Positions 43,180 through 51,664 of a DNA stretch of 64,000 nucleotides are shown one piece after another. Under the pieces are notes generated by a model that saw only the letters and a program-made list of their open reading frames with translations, was not told where the DNA came from and did not search any database. The DNA is taken from NCBI RefSeq assembly GCF_000718305.1, contig NZ_JOFQ01000015.1, forward strand, positions 62,001-126,000, in the 5' to 3' direction. Numbering within the stretch: the stretch's first letter is position 1; each line of letters starts with the position of its first letter. Position numbers and translations under genes: made by a program. This stretch comes from Streptomyces niger (GTDB taxonomy: Bacteria > Actinomycetota > Actinomycetes > Streptomycetales > Streptomycetaceae).

Positions 43180-44542
43180 GCGGCCGCCGGCCGGCGCGGG
43201 CGGCGCGGCCCGGCACACCGAGCGGGGTGTGCGGGCCGCACTCCGCCACCACGTCGAACAGGCCCGCCACATGCGTCCGCAGGCGCACCGCCGTGTAGAG
43301 CCCCGGGTGGGCGGCGCAGGCGATGCGCAGCTCCGAACCGCCGTCGCAGAGGGTCACGGCGAGGTCGTGGACGGGCCCGTCGGTGAGGGGGTGGGCGACC
43401 GTGGGCGCGCCTGCGAGGAGGATGTCGTCACCGGGCTCCCGTGCCGCGACGATCGGGCCCACCAGGGCCGGCCCCGTAGCGCTCCGTCCGAGGTCGCGCC
43501 GGAGGTCGGCCAGGGGGTAGCGCTGGTGGCGCCGGGCGGCCCGGAGGCCGAGGACGGTCTGCCGGATCAGCGTCGCGAAGGTGTCGTGCGGACGCACCGT
43601 CAGACGCAGCGGGAGTACGGTGCGCAGCACGCCGGGGACGCTCAGCGCCGTCGGTCCGGTGCGGCCGGACATCGGCACGCCGAGCAGGACGTCGGTCGCG
43701 CCCGTGGTGCGCGCGACATGCAGCCCCAGCGCGGCGGTGAGCACCTCGGCCCGGGAGGCGTCCAGGTCCGCCGACAACCGGCCGATTCTTCGGGCGAGAT
43801 GACCGGGTACGGCCACGTCGTCACGGAGGGCCGTGCGGGCGGGCGGCGCGGTGCGGCCCGCGAGCACGGGCGGCACGGGGCGGTCGCCCAGGGTGGCGGA
43901 CCAATGGACCCGGTCGGCCGTGTACCGGTCGGACGCGCCGTACGCCGCCTCGTCCGCGATCAGTGCCGAGAGGCGGCCGAAGGGGCTGTCCGGAGGGCGC
44001 AGGCCGGCGGCGAGCGCGTCGTACACCTCGGCGGTCCGCCGGACGAGGAGGTCGCGCCCGAAGTCGTCCACGACGAGGTGGTGGATGCGTCGGTACCAGA
44101 GCCAGCGGTCCTCCCCCACCCGGAACAGCGCGTACCGGAAGTACGGGCCGTCCGGCGGGAACGGGCGGGCCAGGTCCGCCGCCATCCAGCGTTGCGCCTC
44201 GGCGTCCGGATCCGGCCGGTCGCGCAGGTCCGCGCGGTGCAGGGGGAAGCCCTTGCCCGGCGCCTCGATGACGCGCGCGCACTGCCGGGGCCCGTCAGTC
44301 GTGACGAAGAACCGCATACGCAGCGCGCTCGCCTCGCCGACCGTGCGCTGGAGCGCCTGCGCGAACAACCGGGGTTCCAACGGGCCGTGGATCTCCCGGT
44401 ACTCGGCGCTTTGGTACGCCGGATCCTCCGGGCCGTGCCGCGTCTCCCACACCTCGCGCTGGGCCGCGGTGAGCGGCAGGGCGCGGGGGCACGCGGACGA
44501 CGGGACGCATGTCGCGCCGGCGAGCGGTTCCGGTATCGGCAT
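43154..44542 (-). CDS. Stand-alone NRPS condensation-domain protein
   Basis: This 462-residue protein consists of one condensation domain and nothing else. The N-terminus PLTAAQREVWETRHGPEDPA, then AEYREIHGPLEPRLFAQALQ, is typical of the first condensation domain of catecholate/enterobactin-like synthetases. The active-site motif is IHHLVVDDFGRDLL (HHxxxDD instead of HHxxxDG), with the catalytic second His present. DVLLGVPMSGRTGPTALSVP and LPLRLTV are the usual later motifs. No adenylation or carrier domain follows. An iron box lies 18 bases upstream of the ATG, so it is iron-repressed. It may act in trans on a siderophore line or be the remnant of a larger synthetase. Confidence 0.8.
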   Translation of the reverse strand: MPIPEPLAGATCVPSSACPRALPLTAAQREVWETRHGPEDPAYQSAEYREIHGPLEPRLFAQALQRTVGEASALRMRFFVTTDGPRQCARVIEAPGKGFPLHRADLRDRPDPDAEAQRWMAADLARPFPPDGPYFRYALFRVGEDRWLWYRRIHHLVVDDFGRDLLVRRTAEVYDALAAGLRPPDSPFGRLSALIADEAAYGASDRYTADRVHWSATLGDRPVPPVLAGRTAPPARTALRDDVAVPGHLARRIGRLSADLDASRAEVLTAALGLHVARTTGATDVLLGVPMSGRTGPTALSVPGVLRTVLPLRLTVRPHDTFATLIRQTVLGLRAARRHQRYPLADLRRDLGRSATGPALVGPIVAAREPGDDILLAGAPTVAHPLTDGPVHDLAVTLCDGGSELRIACAAHPGLYTAVRLRTHVAGLFDVVAECGPHTPLGVPGRAARAGRRPLSGARARR

Positions 44543-44560
44543 GACCCACCCCGATCTCAG

Positions 44561-44579
44561 TAAGGTAAGGCTAACCTAA
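44561..44579. promoter_or_regulatory. Iron box (DmdR/IdeR site) before the condensation-domain gene
   Basis: TAAGGTAAGGCTAACCTAA matches the 19-base iron-box consensus at 17 positions and lies 18 bases before the start of the leftward condensation-domain gene. Confidence 0.8.
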
Positions 44580-44682
44580 CACGATCGATCGAGGCGGCAA
44601 GAGGCGCCGCGGCGGCGCCCGCCGGGCCGCGGCGCGCGGCCGGTGCGGTCACCGCCGCCGCGGCGCTCGCCCCTCAACGGCC

Positions 44683-45069
44683 TCAGACGAAGAAGGCGTT
44701 CATGCCGGGGACGTCGGACAGGTACGTCTCGATGCTCGCTATCCTGCCGTCGCGCAGGCGGCAGACGGTGCTCAGGTACTCGTCCAGCTTGACGTCGTCC
44801 CGCTGAGCGGTGTTGTGCAGGGACAGCGCCATGTTCTCGCGGCTGACGAGGATGTGCAGCAACTCGAAGCGCAGGCCGTACGAGGCGATCTTCTTCGCCC
44901 GCTCCACGACCTCGTCCGCGCCGCGCGCCGTGCCGGAGACGGTGTTGTCACCCGGCAGCGTCCAGGTGACGTCGTCGGTGAGCAGCGTCCGGATGCCGGC
45001 CCAGTCTCCGGCGGTGAGGAAGGCGTGGAACTGCTCGCCGAGCCGGTGGGCGGCCTCGTGCTGAGACAT
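44683..45069 (-). CDS. NTF2-like / SnoaL-type protein
   Basis: This 128-residue single-domain protein has the cone-shaped NTF2 fold pattern: RLGEQFHAFLTAGDWAGIRT, LLTDDVTWTLPGDNTVSG, and VCRLRDGRIASIETYLSDVP. Such proteins are polyketide cyclases, isomerases or ligand-binding proteins; the reaction is not evident. GGAGG lies four bases before the ATG. It is divergent from a TetR gene across about 100 bases that contain two operator palindromes, so it is probably the repressor's target. Confidence 0.82.
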   Translation of the reverse strand: MSQHEAAHRLGEQFHAFLTAGDWAGIRTLLTDDVTWTLPGDNTVSGTARGADEVVERAKKIASYGLRFELLHILVSRENMALSLHNTAQRDDVKLDEYLSTVCRLRDGRIASIETYLSDVPGMNAFFV

Positions 45070-45090
45070 GGATCCTCCAAGAAATGATTT

Positions 45091-45110
45091 AAAGCAATGA
45101 ACTTTGCTTT
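45091..45110. promoter_or_regulatory. TetR operator, site 1
   Basis: AAAGCAA-TGAACT-TTGCTTT is a perfect 7-bp inverted repeat, 21 bases before the NTF2-like gene. It shares the AAAGC/GCTTT arms with site 2 at 45133-45158. Confidence 0.6.
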
Positions 45111-45132
45111 TGGCAGCCTAAAGAGGCGCACC

Positions 45133-45158
45133 CTTAAAGCGCAACTCTTTGCTTTAAG
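45133..45158. promoter_or_regulatory. TetR operator, site 2
   Basis: CTTAAAGC and GCTTTAAG are perfect 8-bp arms with a 10-base spacer, ending eight bases before the TetR start. The matching arms in site 1 suggest one repressor controlling both divergent genes. Confidence 0.6.
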
Positions 45159-45166
45159 ATGGAGTC

Positions 45167-45778
45167 ATGCCCGCCAAAAGCAAAGACACCCGGCCCGGCG
45201 GCCGGAGCGCCCGCGTACGCGCCGCCGTGCACCGGGCGACGGTCGACCTCGTGCAGGAAGTCGGCGCCGACAAGGTGACCCTCCCCGCGGTGGCGCGCCG
45301 CGCCGGCGTCAACCCCAGCTCGGTCTACCGCCGCTGGGGCACGACTTCCGCGCTCCTGGCGGACGTGGCCGCCCAGCGCAAGGACGAGGCGGCTCCGGAA
45401 CTCCTCGGCGACCTGCGCGCCGACCTCGGCCACGCCGCGGTGTGGACGCTCACCGACCTGTCCCGGCCCGGCGGCGTGGCGTTCTTCCGCGCCGAGGTGG
45501 CACCGGACGTGGATGACCGCAGGGCCGGCCTGCGGGAGTGCCTGGAGCGGGTCAGCACACGGTTCCAGGCCGCGCTGGAGGCCGCGGCCCGGCGGGGCGA
45601 GGAGACGCCGTCCCTGGACCGGGTACTGGACCGCGTGGTCGCTCCGCTCTATTTCCGGGTCGTGTTCTCCCTTCCGGAGACGGACGAGGAGTACGCGCGC
45701 GGGCTCGTCGCCGAGTTGTGCGACGGCCTGCCGGCCTCCGGACAACTCCCGGACAGCCCCCGGACAACCCCCGAATAA
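45167..45778 (+). CDS. TetR-family transcriptional regulator
   Basis: This 203-residue protein has a TetR DNA-binding domain at about residues 14-62 (AAVHRATVDLVQEVGADKVT, then LPAVARRAGVNPSSVYRRWG) and a C-terminal TetR ligand domain of the kind with PLYFRVVF near the end. The last residues are low-complexity Pro/Ser/Thr from a CCCGGACAA repeat. The ATG has GGAG upstream at short spacing. It is divergent from the NTF2-like gene and probably represses it and itself. Confidence 0.87.
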   Translation: MPAKSKDTRPGGRSARVRAAVHRATVDLVQEVGADKVTLPAVARRAGVNPSSVYRRWGTTSALLADVAAQRKDEAAPELLGDLRADLGHAAVWTLTDLSRPGGVAFFRAEVAPDVDDRRAGLRECLERVSTRFQAALEAAARRGEETPSLDRVLDRVVAPLYFRVVFSLPETDEEYARGLVAELCDGLPASGQLPDSPRTTPE

Positions 45779-45885
45779 CCCCCGGACCTCGGCTTCCCCG
45801 CGGACGGGTCCTGGGTACCAAGGCGGTGGTCATGGGATGCTGGGGCCTCCATGGATCATGGCGAGCAACGGGAGAGTACGGCAGC

Positions 45886-48156
45886 GTGATGGCAGCGATA
45901 CGGCGGGCCCGTACCGGCACCTGGGACCGTTTCGCGGCGTCCGACCCCGGACTGCTGCGGTTGATGGCGGGGTTGCGGACGGTCGGTGCGATCACCCTGA
46001 CCCTCGCCGTCCTCGCCCTGCTCGGCACGGACGTCACACACATGGTGGCGGGCGCCATGGCGGCGATGGTCGGCACCTTCGCCATCAAGGAGAAGGAGGT
46101 GCGCGGGCAGGCCGTCACGCTCGCCTGCGCGCTGCCCGTCGCCCTCGCCTCGATGTCGCTGGGGGCACTGCTGCACGCCCAGGTCATCGCGGGTGACGTC
46201 TTCTTCGTCCTGTTGATCTTCGGCGCGGTCTACGGCCGCAGGTTCGGCGACCGCGGCACGGCGCTCGGCCTGATCGGCTTCCAGGTCTACTTCGTCTCGC
46301 TGTTCGTCCGCGCCACCGTCGACACGCTGCCGGAGCTGTACCTGACGCTGACCGTCGCGTTCGCGTGCAGCGCGGTCGTACGGTTCGCCGTGGTGCCGGA
46401 GACCCCGCAACGCACGCTGGGACGGCTCCGCGAGGCGTTCCGGGCGCGGCTCGCGCAGCTGGTGGCGGCCCAGGTCGAGCTGCTGGACAGCACCCCGGAG
46501 GAGCTGGACAAGGTCCTGGACACCCTGCGGCAGCGCACCGCCCGGCTGCACGAGGCGGCCCTGATGATCCAGGGCCGGCTGGAGGAGGGCACCCGGGACG
46601 CGGCCACCGCCGCCCGGTTGCAGCGCCGCATCGCCGACGCCGAGATCGCCGCCGAGCGGCTGGGCGTCACCCTGCTCAACGCCCGCAGCTCCGAACGCGC
46701 CGACACCATCACGCTGCACCTGCCGCACGCGCCGGTGCCGGTCGCCGCGCACCGTACGCCGACCGAGGACGCCACGACCGGCACCCTGCGCCGTGACCTC
46801 AACGCCCTGCACCTGCTGATCGCACGCCCCGCCGGGGGCGGGGGCGGCATGGCCGTGGCCCACGTACGGAACCGGCTGCTCGGCTACCGGGACGAGGAGA
46901 AGCTGCCGACGGCCTCCCCCGCCACCCAGGACGTCTTCCGCGGCATCGGTGAGGCCGCGCGCGCCGTGCTGGGTCTGCGCCTCGCGCTGGACGGGCCGCA
47001 GGACCAGTCCGACGACAGCCCCGCGACGGCCCGCTCCCGCGAGGAGTTCGACGCCGAGGACGTCGCCATGGCCGGCCTCGACGAGGAGGCGGAGGAGAAG
47101 GCGGGCGACGAGCGCACCGGGCTGCGGCGGCCCACCACGCGGGCCGCGTTCCAGGTCGCGGTGGGTTCGACGCTGGCCATCATCGGCGGCGAGTTCCTCT
47201 CCAGCCAGCGCTGGTACTGGGCGGTGCTGACCTGCTGGGTCGTCTTCCTCAACACCGCCTCGACGGGCGAGATCATGGTCAAGGGGTACCGCCGGCTGGT
47301 GGGCACCGTCCTCGGCGTGGTCGCCGGTGTGGCGCTCGCCGGGCTGGTCGGCAACAACACCTGGCTCGCGTTCGGCCTGGTCCTGCTCTTCATCTTCGGG
47401 ATGTTCTTCACGGCCCCGCTGTCGTACGCGCTGATGTCCTTCTGCGTCACCGCGATGCTCGGCCTGCTCTACACGCTGCTGAACACCTACAGCCTGGACG
47501 TGCTGATCCTGCGCATCGAGGAGACGGCGCTCGGCGCGGCCTGCGGCATCATCGCGGCCGTGCTGGTGCTGCCGGTGCACACCGACAGCCGGACGGACGA
47601 ACTGCTGGGCACGGTGCTGGAGCGGCTGCGGGACGTGGTGTCGGCCGCGGTGGAGCAGCTCAGTGGCGGCCCCGCCGTCGACCTGCTGGACAAGGCGCGG
47701 GACCTGGACACCGCGCTGGACGACCTGCGCGCCTCCACCCAGCCGCTGACGCACCCGATCACGCCGCTGCGGGTCCGCCGGCAGACCGCCCGCTACCTGG
47801 TGGCGCTGCTGGAGACCTGCGCGTACCACGCCCGTTCGCTCGCGGCGACCGCCGAGCTGGTGCCGTACAGCAAGACCGTCGCGGCCGACCCGCGGCTGGA
47901 GCGGGCGGGCCGGCGCATCGCCCGCAACATCGACGTCATCGTCGCCCGGGTGGTGGACGAGAACACCCGCGGCGAGGTCACCGCCGGCGCGAGCATCGCC
48001 TCGATCCTGGACGTGGACGACACCGGCACCCCGCGCTCCGGCACCGTCACCTACCGCGTGCTGCGCCACCTCCAGCGCCTCGACGAGGGCGTGGTCGGCC
48101 TCGCCCGGCCGCTGGACGTGCCGGTGGCCGGACGCAACGTGGGCTCGACCGGCTGA
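45886..48156 (+). CDS. FUSC-family membrane protein
   Basis: This 756-residue protein has two blocks of about six membrane helices (residues 25-165 and 420-560), each followed by a long cytoplasmic helical region. This is the layout of FUSC / aromatic-acid exporter-like proteins (YccS, AaeB). Landmarks are VGAITLTLAVLALLGTDVTH, TTRAAFQVAVGSTLAIIGGE and RWYWAVLTCWVVFLNTASTG, where the second is the FUSC core. The GTG start has GGGAGAG nine bases upstream; ATG 45889 is the next codon. Possible export of aromatic compounds; no partner membrane-fusion gene is nearby. Confidence 0.82.
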   Translation: MMAAIRRARTGTWDRFAASDPGLLRLMAGLRTVGAITLTLAVLALLGTDVTHMVAGAMAAMVGTFAIKEKEVRGQAVTLACALPVALASMSLGALLHAQVIAGDVFFVLLIFGAVYGRRFGDRGTALGLIGFQVYFVSLFVRATVDTLPELYLTLTVAFACSAVVRFAVVPETPQRTLGRLREAFRARLAQLVAAQVELLDSTPEELDKVLDTLRQRTARLHEAALMIQGRLEEGTRDAATAARLQRRIADAEIAAERLGVTLLNARSSERADTITLHLPHAPVPVAAHRTPTEDATTGTLRRDLNALHLLIARPAGGGGGMAVAHVRNRLLGYRDEEKLPTASPATQDVFRGIGEAARAVLGLRLALDGPQDQSDDSPATARSREEFDAEDVAMAGLDEEAEEKAGDERTGLRRPTTRAAFQVAVGSTLAIIGGEFLSSQRWYWAVLTCWVVFLNTASTGEIMVKGYRRLVGTVLGVVAGVALAGLVGNNTWLAFGLVLLFIFGMFFTAPLSYALMSFCVTAMLGLLYTLLNTYSLDVLILRIEETALGAACGIIAAVLVLPVHTDSRTDELLGTVLERLRDVVSAAVEQLSGGPAVDLLDKARDLDTALDDLRASTQPLTHPITPLRVRRQTARYLVALLETCAYHARSLAATAELVPYSKTVAADPRLERAGRRIARNIDVIVARVVDENTRGEVTAGASIASILDVDDTGTPRSGTVTYRVLRHLQRLDEGVVGLARPLDVPVAGRNVGSTG

Positions 48157-48200
48157 GGCGCCCGCCCCTGCGCGGGCCCGGGCGGACGCGGTCGGCGCCC

Positions 48201-49307
48201 TCAGCCGCCGGTCGTGCGGCTGCCCGCGGTCGCGGCCGGCGTGGGGGCCTCCTCGGCCGGCCGGGCGGGTGCTTGACGGCGCGCGAGCGGCATGCGGAAG
48301 GCCCAGTCCATCCGGGGCTCCATGACCGGGCGGAAGAAACGGCGTACCGGGGCCGAGGTGAGGATCAGTGCGAGGGCGACGCCGAAGACGGTGACGGCCA
48401 GTTCACCGGCCGGGGTGTGCCAGAACGCCGCGTCGAACCAGCCCTTCCAGGCGGCGGTGCGCACGAAGAAGCCGTGCAGCAGATAGGCGCAGAGCGTGCC
48501 GGCGCCGAGCGAGGTGAACCACGTGCGGCGACGCGGTACGAGCGCCAGGAACGCCGCCGAGAGCACGAGCGAGCAGAGCGTCGTGCCCAGCACCATCGCC
48601 ACGCCGATCGGCCAGGAGACGTGCAGTTCGCCCCAACTGTGGTTGTGCATGGCCCACTGCGCCGTCATCCGGCCCTTGGCCCAGTACGCGAAGGCCGCGC
48701 CCGCCACCAGCACCGGTACGGAGGCGATCCGCACCCACCGGGCGCCCAGCAGTTGCCAGTGCTCGGGGCGCAGCACCAGGCCGATGACGAAGAAGGGCAG
48801 GAACTGCAGCACGCGGTCGAGGTTGAGGATGCCGCTCACCGAGGTGGCGGCGCCGATCAGCGCGACGGCGAAGGCGAGTCCGACCGCGACGTAGGGGTGC
48901 ATCGCCCGCCACACGGGAGCCGTGAGCCGCCATACGAAGAGCGCGGCGAGGAACCAGGTGAGGTACCACGGGGAGAGCAGGCTGAGGTCGTTGTGCCGGC
49001 CGTCGACGTTGTTGCCGTACAGCGTGTAGGCGGTTTCGAAGACGAGGTACGGGAGCGCGACGCCCGTGAGGAGCCGCTTGCCCTGTTCGGGCTTGAGGAC
49101 GAAACTCCGCGAGAAATAGCCGGAGATCACGATGAACAGCGGCATGTGGAACATGTAAAGGAACAGGTACGCGGACCACACGGCGTGACTGTCCTTGAGC
49201 GGCTGCCAGGCGTGTCCCGCCACGACCAGCACCATGGCCAGCAGTTTCGCGTTGTCGAAGAACGGATCGCGTCCTGTGCCCGGCACCTCCGGCGCGCGCT
49301 GTCCCAC
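48201..49307 (-). CDS. Acyltransferase 3-family membrane protein
   Basis: This 368-residue protein has ten or so hydrophobic helices and the acyltransferase-3 start: FFDNAKLLAMVLVVAGHAWQ, with the conserved His in GHAW, then FHMPLFIVISGYFSR. These enzymes O-acylate sugars, glycolipids or antibiotics at the membrane. The GTG start is preceded by GAGGAGG. It converges with the FUSC gene. The C-terminal 40 residues are Pro/Ala-rich and cytoplasmic. Confidence 0.85.
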   Translation of the reverse strand: MGQRAPEVPGTGRDPFFDNAKLLAMVLVVAGHAWQPLKDSHAVWSAYLFLYMFHMPLFIVISGYFSRSFVLKPEQGKRLLTGVALPYLVFETAYTLYGNNVDGRHNDLSLLSPWYLTWFLAALFVWRLTAPVWRAMHPYVAVGLAFAVALIGAATSVSGILNLDRVLQFLPFFVIGLVLRPEHWQLLGARWVRIASVPVLVAGAAFAYWAKGRMTAQWAMHNHSWGELHVSWPIGVAMVLGTTLCSLVLSAAFLALVPRRRTWFTSLGAGTLCAYLLHGFFVRTAAWKGWFDAAFWHTPAGELAVTVFGVALALILTSAPVRRFFRPVMEPRMDWAFRMPLARRQAPARPAEEAPTPAATAGSRTTGG

Positions 49308-49384
49308 GTACCCTCCTCAGCGATGACCGCGGCGTCCCGCCCGCTGCTCCACCGGTCACCGTGAGCGGGTCGGCCCACCCTCCT

Positions 49385-49399
49385 CCTACACGTTGTAGG
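49385..49399. promoter_or_regulatory. Palindrome upstream of the acyltransferase gene
   Basis: CCTACA-CGT-TGTAGG is a perfect 6-bp inverted repeat 78 bases before the acyltransferase start, and an adjacent GCCCCATGGGGC palindrome follows at about 49414-49425. Candidate operator or promoter region of the leftward gene. Confidence 0.35.
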
Positions 49400-49470
49400 G
49401 CACGACCCTAGGGCCCCATGGGGCGCGGCGTCGAATGGCGGTCCACCGTGTCGGGCGGGGGCCGGACGGC

Positions 49471-49785
49471 TCAGCGGGTTTCATAGGCGCGTTCGACCGT
49501 CTCCTCGGGGGTACCGTCGATCACGCCCGCGCCACCCACCGCCGCCTCGGTCTCCGCCTCGCGGCCGTCGGCCCCGTAGACGATGCGGTCGTCCACGACC
49601 CGCATCGGGGCGGCGGCCGGCGCGTCGGCGGGCACCTTGAGCACCTTCAGGTTCTGCCGCTGCCGTCGCGGGTCGGCGTGGAGCAGGATTTCCTCCGGGG
49701 TGCTCTCCAGCTCCACCGGTTCGGCGTGGATGTGGAGGACGGTGCCGGTGTCCCCGTCGTAGACGACATAGCTGACCGTTTTCAT
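49471..49785 (-). CDS. Small hypothetical protein
   Basis: This 104-residue protein begins MKTVSYVVYDGDTGTVLHIH, then is acidic with EEILLHADPRRQRQNLKVLK. It has no signal peptide, membrane helix or recognised motif. The ATG at 49785 has AAAGGG nine bases upstream; an in-frame ATG at 49851 gives a longer version without support. It follows another small unknown gene (49820-50158) after 34 bases, so the two are probably one operon. It may be a small cytoplasmic beta-rich protein; function unknown. Confidence 0.6.
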   Translation of the reverse strand: MKTVSYVVYDGDTGTVLHIHAEPVELESTPEEILLHADPRRQRQNLKVLKVPADAPAAAPMRVVDDRIVYGADGREAETEAAVGGAGVIDGTPEETVERAYETR

Positions 49786-49819
49786 CGTGCTGTGCCCTTT
49801 CTCGTCGACCACTGGGCTT

Positions 49820-50158
49820 TCAGGTGATGTCGTAGAGGATTCCCTCGGCACGGTGTCCGCCGCCGTCGCTGCGGAGTTTCACGGTCACTCGCGTCGCGTT
49901 CTCCAGGAATTCGTCGATGTTCAGCCGACGAATGTTGTCCGCCGGGGAGTCGGCGGGATCGTCCCGTACCCCACAGAGCACCTGGTCACTGCCGCGCCGC
50001 ACGCACACCGTCGAGATGAACACCTGCCCGTATTCGGCACCGTATTTTCCGGTGAGGCCGCCGGTGAGGAGATAGCGGCGGCCCGGATCGAGCCTGAGCG
50101 TCACGGAAGTCGTCAGGCGCCCCGTCACCCACAGGAAATACCGACTGACCACGAACAC
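49820..50158 (-). CDS. Small hypothetical protein
   Basis: This 112-residue protein starts at a GTG with GGAGG five bases upstream. It reads FVVSRYFLWVTGRLTTSVTL, RRYLLTGGLTGKYGAEYGQV, and ends in a region with NIDEFLENATRVTVKLRSDG. One Cys pair (CVRRG..VLCGV) is present. The pattern suggests a beta-sheet protein without membrane segments; no family was recognised. It is co-oriented with the unknown gene at 49471-49785. Confidence 0.6.
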   Translation of the reverse strand: MFVVSRYFLWVTGRLTTSVTLRLDPGRRYLLTGGLTGKYGAEYGQVFISTVCVRRGSDQVLCGVRDDPADSPADNIRRLNIDEFLENATRVTVKLRSDGGGHRAEGILYDIT

Positions 50159-50297
50159 AGCTACCTCCCCCGGCAGATTCCGATGGCGGCAGCATAAAAA
50201 TGGGGGAAGAGCCCGGCAATCCCGGAATTCGCCGTGCCGGAAACCCCGCGGGCGCGCCGGGCCGCACGACGCGGCGGCCGGGCGTGACACTGACCGC

Positions 50298-51368
50298 ATG
50301 GACTGGTACCCCCTGCGACTGACGACGCCCGTCAAACAACACGTCTTCGGCGGCCGCGCGATCCCCGACCAACTCGGGCGCGGCGGGCTGCCCGAAGGCC
50401 CCGTCGCGGAGACCTGGGAGGTCAGCGACGTGGACGGCGACGGCGCGCGGATCGGGAACGGCCCACTGGCCGGCCGGCCCCTGCGGCAACTGACCTTGGA
50501 ACACCCCGAGGAGCTGGTCGGGCGGGGCCGGCACGGCACGCGCTTTCCGCTGCTGACCAAATTCATCGACGGACACCGCCCGCTCCCGGTCCATCTGCAC
50601 CCCGACGACACCGCGGCCCGCGAACGGGAGGGCGAGCCGAACGGCAAGACCGAGGCGTGGCACATCCTGGACGCGCCGCCCGGGACGGTCGCCTACGCGG
50701 GCGTGCTGCCCGGGGTGGACCGGGCGCGGCTGCGGCAGACGCTGCTCGACCAGGACTTCGAGGCGGTGCTGCGGCGGCTGCCGGTGCGCCCGGGCGACAC
50801 CCTGTACGTGCCGGCGGGGACGCTGCACCGCTTCGGCCCCGACACGTTGGTGTACGAGATCGAGCAGACCTCGGATCTGCAGCAGCACGCGATGCGGCAC
50901 CGGATGGAGGACGGCTCGGCGCTCGATGAAGCGGAGTGGCGGGCGAACATCGAGGCGCTGCTCGCGGAGTGGCGACCGGACGCCCGGCCGGACTTCCACC
51001 CGGGCCTGCGCCTCCCGTCACCCGACGGGGCGACGGGCCGAATGCTCTGCGCCGGCCCGTACTTCGCGCTGGAGCGGTGGCGGGTGGGCGCGCAGACGCC
51101 GGCGCCGCTGGTCCGCCCCTTCGACACCGCGCTCGTGCTGAGCAACGCGGGGCCCGCGGTGACCGTGGCGTACGGGGCGGGCAGCGAGACCCTCGGGCGC
51201 GCCGAGACGCTGCTGCTGCCCGCGGCGCTCGGCCGGGTGGAGATCCACGGCCCCGCCGACGTCCTCCTCGGCCACCTGCCCGACCTCGACCGCGACGTCC
51301 GCGCCCCGCTGCTCGCCGCGGGCCACGACCCGGCCGCGATCGCCGCCCTGGGCGAAGGGCTCGACTGA
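50298..51368 (+). CDS. manA: Mannose-6-phosphate isomerase, class I
   Basis: This 356-residue cupin enzyme interconverts fructose-6-phosphate and mannose-6-phosphate. Zinc-site motifs are visible: PLPVHLHPDDTA near residue 98, GKTEAWHILDAPPG near residue 117, and YVPAGTLHRFG near residue 175. Length and layout match the short bacterial class I enzymes rather than the fused PMI-GMP type. The ribosome site is weak. It feeds GDP-mannose or fructose metabolism; no mannose gene is adjacent. Confidence 0.88.
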   Translation: MDWYPLRLTTPVKQHVFGGRAIPDQLGRGGLPEGPVAETWEVSDVDGDGARIGNGPLAGRPLRQLTLEHPEELVGRGRHGTRFPLLTKFIDGHRPLPVHLHPDDTAAREREGEPNGKTEAWHILDAPPGTVAYAGVLPGVDRARLRQTLLDQDFEAVLRRLPVRPGDTLYVPAGTLHRFGPDTLVYEIEQTSDLQQHAMRHRMEDGSALDEAEWRANIEALLAEWRPDARPDFHPGLRLPSPDGATGRMLCAGPYFALERWRVGAQTPAPLVRPFDTALVLSNAGPAVTVAYGAGSETLGRAETLLLPAALGRVEIHGPADVLLGHLPDLDRDVRAPLLAAGHDPAAIAALGEGLD

Positions 51369-51589
51369 GCCGGCACGCACCCGGCTACGAACACACGAAC
51401 ACGGGAGCGGTTGTTCCCCGGAACGCGTGATCGCCCACCAAAGGGCTTTCATTGGTTGCTTGAGGCAGGTGAAGCTTACGGGGCGCAAGCGACGGGCTGC
51501 AGACCGTCACCGCGCCGCCCTCGGCCGAAGTCCCTTTCCGGCGCGGGGGCGTGTCCCGCAAACGCACCATGTACTAGGAGAACGACCCG

Positions 51590-51649
51590 ATGAACTTCCT
51601 CACCAACGTGCTGGCCGGCGTCATCCACTTCGTGGGCTGGCTCGTCTGA
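51590..51649 (+). CDS. 19-residue hydrophobic peptide
   Basis: The frame MNFLTNVLAGVIHFVGWLV with a TGA stop is preceded by AGGAG at correct spacing (TAGGAGAACGACCC-ATG). It is followed 15 bases later by a strong terminator. The peptide is almost entirely hydrophobic, has no charged residue, and could form one amphipathic or membrane-spanning helix. It resembles neither a leader peptide of a downstream gene (the next gene is convergent) nor a cleaved signal sequence. Candidates are a small membrane protein, type I toxin or leaderless bacteriocin-like peptide; this is speculative. Confidence 0.55.
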   Translation: MNFLTNVLAGVIHFVGWLV

Positions 51650-51664
51650 CGGAACCGCACCACC

